The translations under genes were made by a program, and so were the position numbers. A stretch of 24,980 nt of DNA from a virus, in IMG/VR virus record IMGVR_UViG_3300021379_000746, positions 1 to 24,980 of that record, one strand, 5' to 3'. This document shows positions 7,349-14,292 of the stretch, piece after piece (position 1 is the stretch's first letter; the number at the start of each line of letters is the position of its first letter). The notes beneath the pieces were generated by a model. The model was not told the origin of the DNA. It was given only the letters and a program-made list of their open reading frames with translations, and ran no database searches.

Positions 7349-8116
7349 TTAATTATTAACCGCAGGTGCTTTTAACATCAATCTATCATTAGATATTATG
7401 ATTACAGGAAATTCATCTTTTACATAAAAATTCAATAATTGTCCTTTATCGAAAAAGGAATATAACGGGCTTGAAAACTCAAGCGTAGCGGGTTCCCCTA
7501 AGTGGAACGCAGGAGTTAAAATTACACTAAACTTAGAAGAGGTATTACTACCACTTGTAAAGTGAACTAAATTATCTTTGTAATCTAATTTGTATATTCC
7601 TGTTTTAGCCAACTCACATGATTTAATAGTATCAGCAAACTGTTCTTGTGATAAAGTAAAAGCCCCCTCAAGAGGAATTTTATTGAACGCAAAAAGAGTT
7701 TCGGGAACTGTTTCATAGTTCATGTGTTTTATCATAGTTCTCATTCTTGTAATAGCATCAAAGCCACTATGTATTGCTACTTTTGGTATCTTTGCACCTT
7801 TGCCTTCTACTGTAATATTAATAGAAGAATCGTCAACTGAAAACTGAACTGTATCGGTAAATGACTTTAGAAACGGTATAATTTCCTTAGCATCACCAAT
7901 AAAATTACCATTGGATTCTCCCACTACTTCTAAATTAAGACAACAGATAATAGTAGCATCACCATTCCACAATTTTAGGTTGTTTTCCTCTAATTCAGCC
8001 CAAAACAATGAGCCAATAGTAGAAGAAGAAAAGCCATTTGAAGATAGGTGCTTACCCTTTACTTGTATCTTTTCTAAAGCATTTTGCATTTCTTTACTGT
8101 CTACATTGAACTTCAT
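7349..8116 (-). CDS. pcn: Sliding clamp (PCNA-like)
   Basis: The 255-residue protein has the usual PCNA length. It opens MKFNVDSKEMQNALEKI, a clamp-like first helix. A FIGDAKEIIPFLKSF segment and the C-terminal strand pair FPVIIISNDRLMLKAP are typical of clamp domains. Overall similarity to cellular PCNA is low by eye, so the call rests on fold pattern, length and its place next to the polymerase. The PIP box at the end of the polymerase C-half shows that a PCNA-type partner is expected. The start is ATG with GGTGA upstream and an ATGA overlap with the preceding gene. Confidence 0.8.
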   Translation of the reverse strand: MKFNVDSKEMQNALEKIQVKGKHLSSNGFSSSTIGSLFWAELEENNLKLWNGDATIICCLNLEVVGESNGNFIGDAKEIIPFLKSFTDTVQFSVDDSSINITVEGKGAKIPKVAIHSGFDAITRMRTMIKHMNYETVPETLFAFNKIPLEGAFTLSQEQFADTIKSCELAKTGIYKLDYKDNLVHFTSGSNTSSKFSVILTPAFHLGEPATLEFSSPLYSFFDKGQLLNFYVKDEFPVIIISNDRLMLKAPAVNN

Positions 8117-8349
8117 ATTTTTTCACCTTTTACTAACCAAGCACTAACTCCAAATACAGGATTAGCACCGTAAATAACCCAACCAAACCAACAACGGTCA
8201 TTGGAGGTTTCGTAATCTTTAATTTCTTTATCAGACCAACGAGTTAAACAAGGGCGATAATAAATTTTATCGCCTGTTTCTTCTTCCTCTTCTAAGAAAG
8301 TCAATTCGCCTAAATTATCATGAGAAGGTAATTTGTCACTTAATCTCAT
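8113..8349 (-). CDS. Hypothetical protein between Sak4-like ATPase and clamp
   Basis: The 78-residue protein is acidic in the middle (FLEEEEETGD) and aromatic after it (CWFGWVIYGANPVFGVSAWL). It has ATGA overlaps on both sides. The family is not recognised. The two-sided coupling to recombination and clamp genes suggests a replication accessory protein. Confidence 0.72.
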   Translation of the reverse strand: MRLSDKLPSHDNLGELTFLEEEEETGDKIYYRPCLTRWSDKEIKDYETSNDRCWFGWVIYGANPVFGVSAWLVKGEKI

Positions 8350-9164
8350 ATCTTACCCTCTCTTAATTCTGATAAACCATTCCATGTCACGCCATTTCCA
8401 ACTACAAGAGTTTCCCATGATTTACCTACTAATTCTGTATTGGTTTTACTACTTTCTAAAGTAGCCTTATACACTACATCACCTTGTTTTAGTATTCTTT
8501 TTGTATGAATAATTTGAACTAATACATCACCCCAATTATGCCAATTAGGTTTTGTTCCTACTACTTCTCCTGTTGAGCCGTAGTCATTCTTAGAATGAGT
8601 AATGTAAATTTGGTCGCATTCTAAATCTCTTGCCATAAACAAACAAGAATAGAACGGTGCATTTCTTTTACCCCATTCAAATTTCATCTTTTGTGGTTTT
8701 CCAATCTTAGAAGAACCTGTTACATGAAGTGTGCAACAATCAAGCCACTTATCTACTCCATCAAATACAAAGAGAACATCTTCTCCTTCTTCAATTTTAG
8801 ACTTTACATAAAGAATAAAATCTTCTGAATTTTTTTCAGAAGCGTCTATGTCTAATTCACCATTAGCGTTTCTTACTGCTGGATTCCATAAAGTAATCCT
8901 ATCTGTCATTTCGTGGTTTTGCCTCCATGTTGGTTCGCAACCATTATCCCAATCTAATACATAGATTTGTTTGTTAGGAAAATCCAATGCTAAACCGCTT
9001 TTAACGGTTTTAGGTTCTCCCCAAATTCCACATACTAAATGTGATTCTCTCTCTAATCTTTTGCTCGTTTGTCCGGCTATCTTATCTTTAAATGCTAATA
9101 CTCTCGCATTATTGTGCATCTCATCAGATACCGCTTTTGTTTTCAATCCATCTGTCAATCCCAT
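8346..9164 (-). CDS. Sak4/RecA-like P-loop ATPase (single-strand annealing recombinase type)
   Basis: The 272-residue protein has a variant Walker A, GEPKTVKSG (about 49-57, Val in place of the second Gly), seen in Sak4/AAA_24 phage ATPases. A strand IYVLDWDNG follows at about 67-75, then Walker B VLFVFDGVDKW (130-140). A further strand is QIYITHSKND. Sak4 proteins are RecA-core ATPases that work with a single-strand-binding protein in phage recombination. An upstream in-frame ATG would add 18 basic residues, but it lies inside the previous gene; ATG 9164 with GGAG eight bases before it is chosen. Confidence 0.85.
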   Translation of the reverse strand: MGLTDGLKTKAVSDEMHNNARVLAFKDKIAGQTSKRLERESHLVCGIWGEPKTVKSGLALDFPNKQIYVLDWDNGCEPTWRQNHEMTDRITLWNPAVRNANGELDIDASEKNSEDFILYVKSKIEEGEDVLFVFDGVDKWLDCCTLHVTGSSKIGKPQKMKFEWGKRNAPFYSCLFMARDLECDQIYITHSKNDYGSTGEVVGTKPNWHNWGDVLVQIIHTKRILKQGDVVYKATLESSKTNTELVGKSWETLVVGNGVTWNGLSELREGKI

Positions 9165-9166
9165 AT

Positions 9167-9409
9167 TCACAACTCCATTATATCTATTTCTATTTCTTTT
9201 CCTCTTATTTTCGCCCATTCTTCTAACACATCTCTTAGTGTTTGAATATCACAAATATATCTTGCTTCTTTTCCTCCCATGTGAAACTTCACACGATAAG
9301 AACCTAATTCCTGTTCGTTTTCTTTCCATGTTATGAAATCTACGCTGAATAAATCAATAATATAACTATTAGATTTAAGCAGGTATCTTTCCGCTTTTAA
9401 TTCATTCAT
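9167..9409 (-). CDS. Hypothetical protein, possible paralogue of next upstream gene
   Basis: The 80-residue protein shows strands (YIIDLFSVDFITWKE, SYRVKFHMGG), then an acidic helix (IQTLRDVLEEWAKI). Its order of elements and the Y-x-V-K strand resemble the neighbour at 9406-9621, so the two may be diverged duplicates. The start is ATG with GGTGA upstream and an ATGA overlap. Function unknown. Confidence 0.72.
   Translation of the reverse strand: MNELKAERYLLKSNSYIIDLFSVDFITWKENEQELGSYRVKFHMGGKEARYICDIQTLRDVLEEWAKIRGKEIEIDIMEL
9173..9176 (-). promoter_or_regulatory. Ribosome-binding site that sets the Sak4-like start
   Basis: GGAG lies eight bases before ATG 9164 and overlaps the last codons of the upstream gene. 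It argues against the longer in-frame start at 9218. Confidence 0.6.
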
Positions 9410-9621
9410 ATTTGTTCACCTACTCTTTTATATTCTTTGTATAATTCATTAAAATAACTAAAGTTATTTTTATTAAAATCTTCGATAATATATCCTGCTT
9501 GAGAATATATTTTTACTTCATAGCAATCATCCCCGATAATGTTCCAACTGTAATGTTGAATCATATCAAAATGGATAAATGCTCTTTTTGTTTTTATTGC
9601 ATTTCTGTATAATTCTATCAT
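9406..9621 (-). CDS. Hypothetical protein, first gene after the intergenic gap
   Basis: The 71-residue protein has strands around YSWNIIGDDCYEVKIYSQAG and a C-terminal helix FSYFNELYKEYKRV. It is preceded by AGGTGATTTT and the longest non-coding gap in the window, so it may be the first gene of a transcription unit running down to the helicase. No family is recognised. Confidence 0.72.
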   Translation of the reverse strand: MIELYRNAIKTKRAFIHFDMIQHYSWNIIGDDCYEVKIYSQAGYIIEDFNKNNFSYFNELYKEYKRVGEQI

Positions 9622-9724
9622 AAAATCACCTGTTAGGGCTTTGCACCCATTTGAGTATCTATTTTCCCCATTTAGTTTATACTTACACTAAAGAATTTGC
9701 TATCGTTTTACTTAGTAGTCACAA
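9622..9724 (-). promoter_or_regulatory. Possible promoter/operator region upstream of the replication gene run
   Basis: This is the only gap of about 100 bases in the window. On the minus strand it holds a TATA-like stretch GTATAAACTAAA near 9673-9684, about 55-60 bases before the ATG at 9621. A 6-base inverted repeat (TTTAGT at 9671-9676, ACTAAA at 9687-9692, 10-base spacer) overlaps it. A weak GGG/CCC hairpin (about 9636-9650) lies between the TATA-like box and the ribosome-binding site. Promoter function is inferred from position and composition only. Confidence 0.35.
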
Positions 9725-10936
9725 TCAAAACCAATCAAAGTTTTCCTCCATTGGTTGTGAAATTTCTACTGCTGAACCTTTTCTAAAGGTGCATAGAAGT
9801 CCTGAAACATTGATAGTCACAGGCTCTACTCCTTCATCAGTAGTTCTTTGACTTGTTCTACCTACTACAATTACTGTTGAACCAATTCCGAAATCAAGTG
9901 TTAGATGTTCGGGAATCCAACAAGTAGTTGTTCCGGAGTCATTTTCATAATCTAACTCCGCATTCAAATCAGTAATATTGATAATTCTATTACCGTTTGA
10001 AGTAGGGGTCATGTTCATATTACAAACTGTTCCATCTGTAATAATGTATCTTTCTTTAGAAGCCTCTCCTTGTCTTTGAAGATGTTCCCTGTCTAAATTA
10101 ACTAAAGGAACTAACTTGTTAGCAAAATCATTCTGCAAACAAGATTCAAAATCAAAGTTAGTCATATCTCTATACAGTTCACTTTCGGGATTCATGTCTG
10201 TATTAAGCGTTAGACTGTTCAAGGTCAAATCTTTGGCCCCGTAAATATCAGTTCCATTTGAACCTGCTACACATAAGAAATGGACGAACTCAAATGTATT
10301 CGGTGCAAAGTCTACACCGGCTTGATTCTTGTAGGAAAAGAAATATGGTTTCATATCTCCAATTCCTAACGAACCGTAAAAAATACCTGTTCTTCTCATT
10401 TGTTCTTTTGGTAGTGGTCTACCATAGTTTGCATTTTTACCGCCATTCATATAGGTAGCGGTATTATCTAAAGGAATGTAGATTCTACCATCTTCAAGTG
10501 TTTCAGCACCTTCCGGTAGTTCGTTTCTAACTGCTTCTCTAAATTCCCCATTATGGTATCGGGTAATCTTCCAACCGTTTGTTGTTTCAACGGCTTGGGC
10601 TACTATTCCTGTTTCAAGAGCCATTTCTGAATCTCTTAGAAATTCTTCTCTTGCTCTTGCTCTATTCCAACTCATCATATCTCTTGGTGCATCTAATGAA
10701 ACAAAGAAACCAAACGCATTTTTGTAATAAGAATCATTGTTATTACTATTATCCGATTGGTTGCTTCTTCTTGCGTTTGCTACAAAGTTTCTCCAAAGGG
10801 CTTTTGCCGTTGGGTCTGAAACTTGTAGCGAGTTTTCGGAACATATGCCCTCAAACTTCGCAACTGCTTCATCAACGCTCATGTTGATATATTGTGCGCT
10901 CTTTTCAATTTCTGCTCTAATTTCTTCCGGTATCAT
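9725..10936 (-). CDS. Candidate RPA/SSB-like single-stranded DNA-binding protein
   Basis: The 403-residue protein has an N-terminal helical domain (1-60), a Ser/Asn linker (57-68), a central domain, and a C-terminal beta-rich region. The latter (about 290-390: YIITDGTVCNMNM, RIINITDLNAEL, STVIVVGRTSQ, VTINVSGLLC) reads like an OB-fold. The chain ends MEENFDWF, an acidic-aromatic tail like those used by bacterial SSB and T7 gp2.5 to contact partner proteins. It lies next to the clamp loader and near the Sak4-like ATPase, a known SSB partner family. The OB-fold is judged by eye; a structural or nucleoid role cannot be excluded. GGTGA precedes the ATG. Confidence 0.58.
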   Translation of the reverse strand: MIPEEIRAEIEKSAQYINMSVDEAVAKFEGICSENSLQVSDPTAKALWRNFVANARRSNQSDNSNNNDSYYKNAFGFFVSLDAPRDMMSWNRARAREEFLRDSEMALETGIVAQAVETTNGWKITRYHNGEFREAVRNELPEGAETLEDGRIYIPLDNTATYMNGGKNANYGRPLPKEQMRRTGIFYGSLGIGDMKPYFFSYKNQAGVDFAPNTFEFVHFLCVAGSNGTDIYGAKDLTLNSLTLNTDMNPESELYRDMTNFDFESCLQNDFANKLVPLVNLDREHLQRQGEASKERYIITDGTVCNMNMTPTSNGNRIINITDLNAELDYENDSGTTTCWIPEHLTLDFGIGSTVIVVGRTSQRTTDEGVEPVTINVSGLLCTFRKGSAVEISQPMEENFDWF

Positions 10937-10969
10937 TTTTCTTCACCTTTTTTTTTTCTCCTTTTTTTC
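10937..10969 (-). other. Polypurine leader between clamp loader and ssDNA-binding protein genes
   Basis: On the coding strand this gap is entirely purine (A/G), with two successive Shine-Dalgarno-like cores (AAGGAG and AAGGTGAAG) before ATG 10936. It may give extra-strong translation of the abundant ssDNA-binding protein. Confidence 0.5.
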
Positions 10970-11881
10970 CTACAACAATTGTCCTACTAACCACGATAGC
11001 AATAATTTTGGGGTCATTGTTTGGGAACGGTATTCACTTTCTCCTATTGTTCTTAAAAATTTAAACTTAATATTATTATCAAGGCCGTCAGCATTAATGA
11101 CCGCCTCATGTAATCCGATACAAACTTCTTTTACAGTTTGTCCTTCATACAATAAGTTGTGAATATCATTTAATACATTGGCATTTTTATTTATTATTTT
11201 CATCATTATTTCTTTGTAATCTTCAAGGCTCACTTCAACCTGTTTTTGTAATGTTGAATTACTCGATTTTGCCGCTTGCAGTTCGGTAATTGCCCTACGA
11301 ATATCACCGTTCATGGCATATATAAATGGGTGCAAATCTTCCCTGCTAAATCGAGTCACGCCTTCTTTCTCAAGAATGGACTCTATAACGGTAAGCATAG
11401 ATTCGTTATTGATAGGCTTGAAGTGATAATTAGCACATCTGCTTTGTAAAGCAAATATGATTTTATTCCTATCGTTGCATGTAATAATGAATCTAATATT
11501 TGACGCATAGCGTTCTATAATTCTTTTAAGTGCATTTTGAGCATCATTAGTCATTCCTTCCATTTCGTCTAATAAACAGATTCTAAAAGGAACATCACCA
11601 AATGATGCACTTCTCGCAAACGATTTTATTTTTTCTCTAACTGTTTCTAACTTTCTATCATCAGAAGCATTTATTTCAATAAAGTTATCTGAATAAGATT
11701 CACCTAACATAGTTTTAGCCAATACTACACTTGCAGTAGTTTTGCCATTACCACTATTACCGTATAACAATAAGTTAGGCATGTTGTTTTCTTCTTTCCA
11801 AGAATGAGCATCCATAACGAAATGCTCTTGTCCTAGAATATCTCCTAGTTTATTTGGTCTATATTTTTCAGTCCACAACAT
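10970..11881 (-). CDS. rfcS: Clamp loader small subunit (RFC-S)
   Basis: The 303-residue AAA+ protein starts WTEKYRPNKLGDILGQEH, the classic RFC box. Walker A is GNSGNGKTT (41-49), Walker B is CLLDEMEGMTNDAQNAL (102-118), sensor 1 is FIITCN, and the SRC arginine-finger motif is LQSRC (145-149). Sensor 2 is GDIRRAI near 214-220. Length and all motifs match cellular archaeal RFC small subunits (about 320 residues), so it should be active in loading the sliding clamp. It begins at a TAATG junction with GGAGG seven bases before. A large-subunit candidate lies three genes upstream at 12729-13568. Confidence 0.96.
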   Translation of the reverse strand: MLWTEKYRPNKLGDILGQEHFVMDAHSWKEENNMPNLLLYGNSGNGKTTASVVLAKTMLGESYSDNFIEINASDDRKLETVREKIKSFARSASFGDVPFRICLLDEMEGMTNDAQNALKRIIERYASNIRFIITCNDRNKIIFALQSRCANYHFKPINNESMLTVIESILEKEGVTRFSREDLHPFIYAMNGDIRRAITELQAAKSSNSTLQKQVEVSLEDYKEIMMKIINKNANVLNDIHNLLYEGQTVKEVCIGLHEAVINADGLDNNIKFKFLRTIGESEYRSQTMTPKLLLSWLVGQLL

Positions 11882-12105
11882 TATAATTCCTCCAATTTAG
11901 ATTCTATTTCGCTAACTAAATTAAAAATAATTTCACTTAGCCAACCATGAGGTTCTTGAATATCAACTTCTCCTATATTATTTAATATATCAGTAATATA
12001 TCCTTCTGCTTTATTAGCCCATTCAAGTAGTTCTTCAAGTAGTTCTGCTTTGTATGCTTTTTCTTTTAGTTCTTCACTTTTTCTTTCTAATTCATCACTT
12101 TTCAT
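11881..12105 (-). CDS. Hypothetical coiled-coil protein
   Basis: The 74-residue protein is Glu/Lys/Leu rich and almost wholly helical (a first helix to about residue 35, a short break at QEPHGW, a second helix to the end). Its final Glu-Glu-Leu codons make the GGAGG for the RFC-S gene. Preceded by GGAGGAATAAAA. Function unknown. Confidence 0.72.
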   Translation of the reverse strand: MKSDELERKSEELKEKAYKAELLEELLEWANKAEGYITDILNNIGEVDIQEPHGWLSEIIFNLVSEIESKLEEL

Positions 12106-12107
12106 TT

Positions 12108-12515
12108 TTATTCCTCCGTCACTATTCCATCTTTTACTTGATAATTCTTAATTACGATTCCTTGTTGAGTTTCCCTAAATACAGGAACTTCTTTTATTAC
12201 TTCTACTTCTTTTACTACTTCCACTTCTTTCACCACTTCTACTTCTACTATCTCTTTACCAACTGCATATTTAGTTTCATAATACCACTTTTGCGGATAG
12301 TAGAAAATGTAATACAGTAAAGGAAATCCTGTTGTGTGGATTATTGCCATTAGCCAAAATACTATTTCTGCTATATCTCCTTCATGATTTCCTTCATTAA
12401 TTTCTATTAATAATATGATATAAAAGAAAAATAGCCAAAGATTCAATACAAAAAATCCTGCTAAAGACCTCATTCTTATTTTTCCATAAGTAGAAAGACT
12501 ATCATAGTCAATCAT
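12108..12515 (-). CDS. Two-pass membrane protein with Val/Lys/Glu repeat tail
   Basis: The 135-residue protein has two hydrophobic helices at about 18-39 and 49-73 and no obvious signal peptide. A soluble tail follows with a repeat of alternating Val and charged residues (about 88-112), then a mixed C-terminus. The strict alternation favours a beta or extended rod rather than a coiled coil. It is an unexpected membrane protein between clamp-loader genes. It could anchor replication at the membrane or act in exit or exclusion; the sequence does not decide. GGAGG lies seven bases before the ATG. Confidence 0.75.
   Translation of the reverse strand: MIDYDSLSTYGKIRMRSLAGFFVLNLWLFFFYIILLIEINEGNHEGDIAEIVFWLMAIIHTTGFPLLYYIFYYPQKWYYETKYAVGKEIVEVEVVKEVEVVKEVEVIKEVPVFRETQQGIVIKNYQVKDGIVTEE
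12180..12254 (-). repeat. In-frame tandem repeat of about 18 bases encoding Val-Lys-Glu-Val-Glu-Val
   Basis: About four imperfect 18-base units encode VEVVKE-like hexapeptides within the membrane protein tail. Wobble differences between copies show it is not a very recent expansion. Confidence 0.75.
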
Positions 12516-12732
12516 TTTTGAGCCTCCATATTGTTTTTTTATTTACTTCGCCTACTTTTTCAAAGTCACCGCTTCTTAGAACCTGCCCTACTCTTTGAAT
12601 AGTTATTGCGTTTGTTATTCTTTTATTTTTTGTAGTAGAATTTAACTGATGGCATAACTCATTAAGAGTCATTTCTTTTCCATCTAAAATATCTATCATT
12701 CTTATTTTCATTTGTTTCATTACCCATTTCAC
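12508..12732 (-). CDS. Small winged-helix/HTH-like protein, GTG start
   Basis: The 74-residue protein reads as a compact DNA-binding fold: helix KIRMIDILDG, helix LNELCHQLN, a third helix ITIQRVGQVLRS and a wing-like strand pair FEKVGEVNKKTIWRLK. The start is GTG, seven bases after GGAGG and overlapping the upstream stop as GTGA. It may regulate viral transcription. The HTH is judged by pattern only. Confidence 0.6.
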   Translation of the reverse strand: MKWVMKQMKIRMIDILDGKEMTLNELCHQLNSTTKNKRITNAITIQRVGQVLRSGDFEKVGEVNKKTIWRLKND

Positions 12733-13568
12733 ATAAATTCCTCCAATTTTTTATTTTTAATTTCTATTTTTCTTTTTCTTTTCTTTTTCTTTTCTCCGAG
12801 TTTTAAAACTCGGCAATCTGCGTTATTTAATTTCTTTTTAAAATGTTCAACTAAATCCTCATCCATACAAAGTTGTTTTAAAATCTTAGGATTTTTAACT
12901 CCGAGTCTTTTAGACAATTTAGGAACTTGTGAATACTTTCTTTTCATAGGCATAGATAATCTACCAAATGAATTACCTCCATGAGCGTAGGCTAACATTT
13001 CATAAAAGTATCTTTGACTCCATCTTCTTTTTACTACCCCATCTACAAAAATTAATTTGTTAGGGTGTATATTACCACTAAGCCAAGATATGATTTGTGT
13101 GTCTGATGGCTTGTTAAATAGTAGTAACTTCGCAATCAAATCTCTATTTGATACTTTCAAATATTCATGAACTAATGCGAAAGTATCTCTATCATAAGAT
13201 GATGGTTCTTCACTATGTATTGCCATAGTAGCGATTTCATTTCTAAGATAATTAACTGAACCTGCTCTTTTAATTTGACACATGTTTTTAATTTCTTTAG
13301 GAACAGACTTTTCATTGATTGAAGTTAATACTACTTGACCTTTATAGTTTCTAAGAACTGTAAGTATTGCTTGAGTATTAGGTTTGTAATGCACATCTTC
13401 TATTATTATGCCATTATCAATAGGTTGAGAAAACACATCAAAATCCATTTCATTAGCATAAATAATAACAGGGTCATTAACAAAAGTCTTAGCCTTTGTT
13501 GATTTACCTGTTCCTGTTTTTCCTGTAATTAATATTGCTCTATTTTTATTTATATTAGTTAGACCCAT
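12729..13568 (-). CDS. P-loop AAA+-like ATPase, candidate reduced RFC large subunit
   Basis: The 279-residue protein has Walker A GKTGTGKST (16-24), a Walker B-like strand GIIIEDVHY near 53-61 and a sensor-1-like strand QVVLTSIN near 78-85. A helical region follows, then a very basic tail (KKKKRKRK) and the end NKKLEEFM. Archaeal RFC large subunits also end in a Lys-rich stretch followed by a C-terminal PIP motif. Together with RFC-S three genes downstream, this makes it a candidate large clamp-loader subunit, though it is much shorter than the usual 450-500 residues and lacks the RFC box. The Leu-Glu-Glu codons also serve as the next gene's GGAGG, so the PIP resemblance is partly confounded. 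It could instead be an unrelated ATPase. Confidence 0.6.
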   Translation of the reverse strand: MGLTNINKNRAILITGKTGTGKSTKAKTFVNDPVIIYANEMDFDVFSQPIDNGIIIEDVHYKPNTQAILTVLRNYKGQVVLTSINEKSVPKEIKNMCQIKRAGSVNYLRNEIATMAIHSEEPSSYDRDTFALVHEYLKVSNRDLIAKLLLFNKPSDTQIISWLSGNIHPNKLIFVDGVVKRRWSQRYFYEMLAYAHGGNSFGRLSMPMKRKYSQVPKLSKRLGVKNPKILKQLCMDEDLVEHFKKKLNNADCRVLKLGEKKKKRKRKIEIKNKKLEEFM

Positions 13569-13941
13569 TTTCTATTACTCCTTTAATTTTCATTATATAT
13601 TCTAAACCTTCTAAGGTTAAGTGTTGTTTATTTTCAAATATTTTTACTAAGTTTCTGAACTCACTTAGTTTGTTTTGGCTATCGGGAAGATTAGGAAGCA
13701 AGTTTATTATTTTAGAAATATGCTTTATGTTACCTATAAATAATCCTTGACTATTTACACTACTTTTTATTTCATGTTGTAAAAAACTTCTTTGGATTGC
13801 TAATAGGAAATCTTTCTTGCCGTTTATTCTAAACTGCAATCGTGTATTATATCCTAATTTATAATTAGGATTTCTTTCCAAACGAATATCATAAGAACCT
13901 TTGGATAGTATTATACCAATTAACATATCCTTACTATACAT
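13555..13941 (-). CDS. LAGLIDADG-fold protein lacking the catalytic acids
   Basis: The 128-residue protein fits a single LAGLIDADG domain. The core motif aligns as LIGIILSKGSYDI at about 7-19, against LAGLIDGDGSFYI in active enzymes. Strand RLQFRINGKKDFLL, then FLQHEIKSSVNSQGLFIGNI, then HLTLEGLEYIMKIK near the end (the conserved H-L-T-x-E-G-L signature) follow in family order. The metal-binding Asp is Leu, and the second acid is Lys, so cleavage is not expected. A DNA-binding role without cutting is likely. No intron or intein surrounds it. GGAG precedes the ATG; it overlaps the ATPase gene by 14 bases. Confidence 0.72.
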   Translation of the reverse strand: MYSKDMLIGIILSKGSYDIRLERNPNYKLGYNTRLQFRINGKKDFLLAIQRSFLQHEIKSSVNSQGLFIGNIKHISKIINLLPNLPDSQNKLSEFRNLVKIFENKQHLTLEGLEYIMKIKGVIENGSN

Positions 13942-14290
13942 AAGAATAACTCCTTTTGCTTGATATGTATTCTGATTTATATCTTAGATATTCAAGACCA
14001 TCCCCGATAACCATTTGAATAACAGGTTCTAATTGAATAACATCACCTGCAAAGACAAAGGAAAGACTTGTTCCTCTATACACCTTCCATGCTACTGCTT
14101 CTTCTTCGGAAATTTTATCGAAGAAAATTGCCATACTTTTTGTATGTATTTCATCTTCTAGCATTATAACCAATCCCTTGATTAGCAAATCTACTTCTTC
14201 TTGAAGCAAATCACCATACACGATAAAAGTAAAACTTGTGGCTACGCCATGACTTTCAATCCAATTTTGAATCTCTTTGTCATGTAACAT
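13934..14290 (-). CDS. Hypothetical alpha/beta protein
   Basis: The 118-residue protein has no recognised family. It shows two similar halves, each with a strand ending in Gly-Asp (FIVYGDLLQEEVDLLIKGL and FVFAGDVIQLEPVIQMVIG), which hints at an internal duplication. AAGGA precedes the ATG. It lies between the histone-fold and LAGLIDADG-like genes. Confidence 0.7.
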   Translation of the reverse strand: MLHDKEIQNWIESHGVATSFTFIVYGDLLQEEVDLLIKGLVIMLEDEIHTKSMAIFFDKISEEEAVAWKVYRGTSLSFVFAGDVIQLEPVIQMVIGDGLEYLRYKSEYISSKRSYSYV

Positions 14291-14292
14291 TT

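Noticed and set aside
9725-10936. PIP box at the end of the ssDNA-binding candidate
   Set aside because: MEENFDWF lacks Gln and the aliphatic position 4; it fits an SSB-type acidic-aromatic tail better.
10937-10969. T-rich stretch on the plus strand as a transcription terminator
   Set aside because: Genes run on the minus strand, where this is A-rich; archaeal terminators need T-runs on the coding strand.
10737-11162. Plus-strand open frame of 141 codons across the rfcS/ssDNA-binding gene boundary
   Set aside because: It is antisense to two well-supported genes and has a composition typical of shadow frames; there are no motifs.
12180-12254. CRISPR-like repeats
   Set aside because: The repeats are adjacent, in frame, without spacers, and encode a regular Val/Lys/Glu peptide.
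12750-12800. Long T/C-rich plus-strand stretch as a terminator
   Set aside because: It codes for the Lys/Arg-rich tail of the P-loop ATPase on the minus strand.
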